Origin: JAHECQ01 sp047638695
GTDB taxonomy: Bacteria > Actinomycetota > Acidimicrobiia > Acidimicrobiales > SZUA-35
Reading direction: 5' to 3'
Assembly: GCA_047638695.1 (NCBI GenBank)
Contig: JBLINY010000035.1
Coordinates: 1-38,589, forward strand
Length of the DNA: 38,589 nt
Position numbers and translations under genes: made by a program. Below, piece after piece: positions 38,131 to 38,589 of the stretch. Position 1 is the first letter of the stretch. Each line of letters starts with the position of its first letter. A model generated the notes under the pieces. It had not been told where the DNA came from. It did not search any database and saw nothing but the letters and a program-made list of their open reading frames with translations.

Positions 38131-38589
38131 TGGCGACTACGGTTGATTGGGTTCTGGCTCGTAAAGTCGCCGAGCGGGTCTCTGGTCGAGAACCGTTCGC
38201 AGACAGCTATCTTCATGACTCGCTCGAGCCCGACCTCACGGCACTCACCAGCCAGGCTGAAGAGCTTGTGGCAGCCGAGACCGGACTCGTCTCGTTGTCG
38301 GGCCCGGCTCGTAGCCGGGTTGCCGACCGTATGTCTTGGGTCGATGCCAACCTCGCTAGTTTCGATCGCCTCATGCGGCCGCTGTTTGGCCGACTCGATG
38401 AAGAGGACGATGAGAAAGAACCTGGCCCACTGTCCCGCTTCACGGCCCCGATCGCCGACGCGGTTGGACCGCGGGTGGCCGGTGCCGAGATGGGCGCCCT
38501 GCTCGGATGGATGTCGACTCGGGTTATCGGCCAGTACGACTTGTTGATCATTGAGGACGAGCGGCCTGAAGATCAGGATTGGGTCTACT
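38130..38589 (+). CDS. Zinc-dependent metalloprotease-like protein (F420 biosynthesis-associated family), 5' part
   Basis: 153 codons to the window edge. The sequence VDWVLARKVAERVSGREPF near the start, LVSLSGPARSRVADR, WVDANLASFDRLMRPL and the GAEMGALLGWMSTRVIGQYD segment match the actinobacterial DUF2342-type family, often annotated as a zinc-dependent metalloprotease or F420 biosynthesis-associated protein. The HExxH site expected further on lies outside the window. The GTG at 38130 shares a base with the preceding stop codon. Confidence 0.85.
   Translation, partial: MATTVDWVLARKVAERVSGREPFADSYLHDSLEPDLTALTSQAEELVAAETGLVSLSGPARSRVADRMSWVDANLASFDRLMRPLFGRLDEEDDEKEPGPLSRFTAPIADAVGPRVAGAEMGALLGWMSTRVIGQYDLLIIEDERPEDQDWVY

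Overview
The window is high-GC bacterial DNA from an actinobacterium, most likely of the class Acidimicrobiia. The evidence is indirect: GTG and TTG starts are common, ECF sigma/anti-sigma pairs and a GlnR-like orphan regulator are present, there is an actinobacterial-type tad pilus locus with a DUF4244 pilin, the order helicase / anti-sigma ATPase / topA / tmk / holB matches an actinobacterial neighbourhood, and the last gene belongs to the actinobacterial F420-associated metalloprotease family. No rRNA or CRISPR array is present. There are two tRNAs: a class II tRNA with anticodon UCA (selenocysteine) and tRNA-Thr(CGU).

Layout. 1-1000: minus-strand operon of an ECF sigma factor, its zinc anti-sigma factor and the first codons of a Rossmann-type flavoprotein. 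1130-2650: a membrane protein and the Fe-S carrier ErpA. 2700-5810: a Tat lipoprotein divergent from a miniature single-chain xanthine-dehydrogenase-like protein, then RidA and a 53-residue membrane protein. 5880-7800: serS and a haloacid dehalogenase. 7770-10970: nitrogen cluster of a GlnR-like regulator, glnA (type I) and a divergent type II glutamine synthetase with GTTCACA repeats between them. 11185-15080: an exported repeat protein, nadE and an M15 peptidase. 15160-16720: a three-gene operon of unknown role ending in an ABM-domain protein. 16930-19220: a group 2 sigma factor, an SDR and a hotdog thioesterase. 19440-23540: tRNA-Sec and the tad locus (cpaE/ssd-like, tadA, tadB, tadC, pilin, tadE). 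23550-24680: a 17-bp triple repeat and two decayed DJ-1-family genes. 24750-29040: a DUF1998-type helicase, a photolyase relative with its two domains in reversed order, and an anti-sigma ATPase. 29098-30409: an IS5-type element with a frameshifted transposase. 30439-36440: nhaA, topA, tmk and holB. 36460-38589: tRNA-Thr, a VOC protein, a SigR/RsrA-like pair, a 43-residue membrane protein and the start of an F420-associated metalloprotease.

Regulatory style. At least a dozen genes start 6-9 nt (usually exactly 7) after a TANNNT hexamer and lack a Shine-Dalgarno, which suggests widespread leaderless transcription. In one case the two -10 hexamers of a divergent pair overlap by two bases. I used this pattern to choose several starts.

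The items most worth following up are the domain-permuted photolyase, the compact xanthine-dehydrogenase-like fusion, the GlnR-like/GSI/GSII cluster with its repeat operator, the selenocysteine tRNA with no selenoprotein gene in view, and the uncharacterised 15160-16712 operon.
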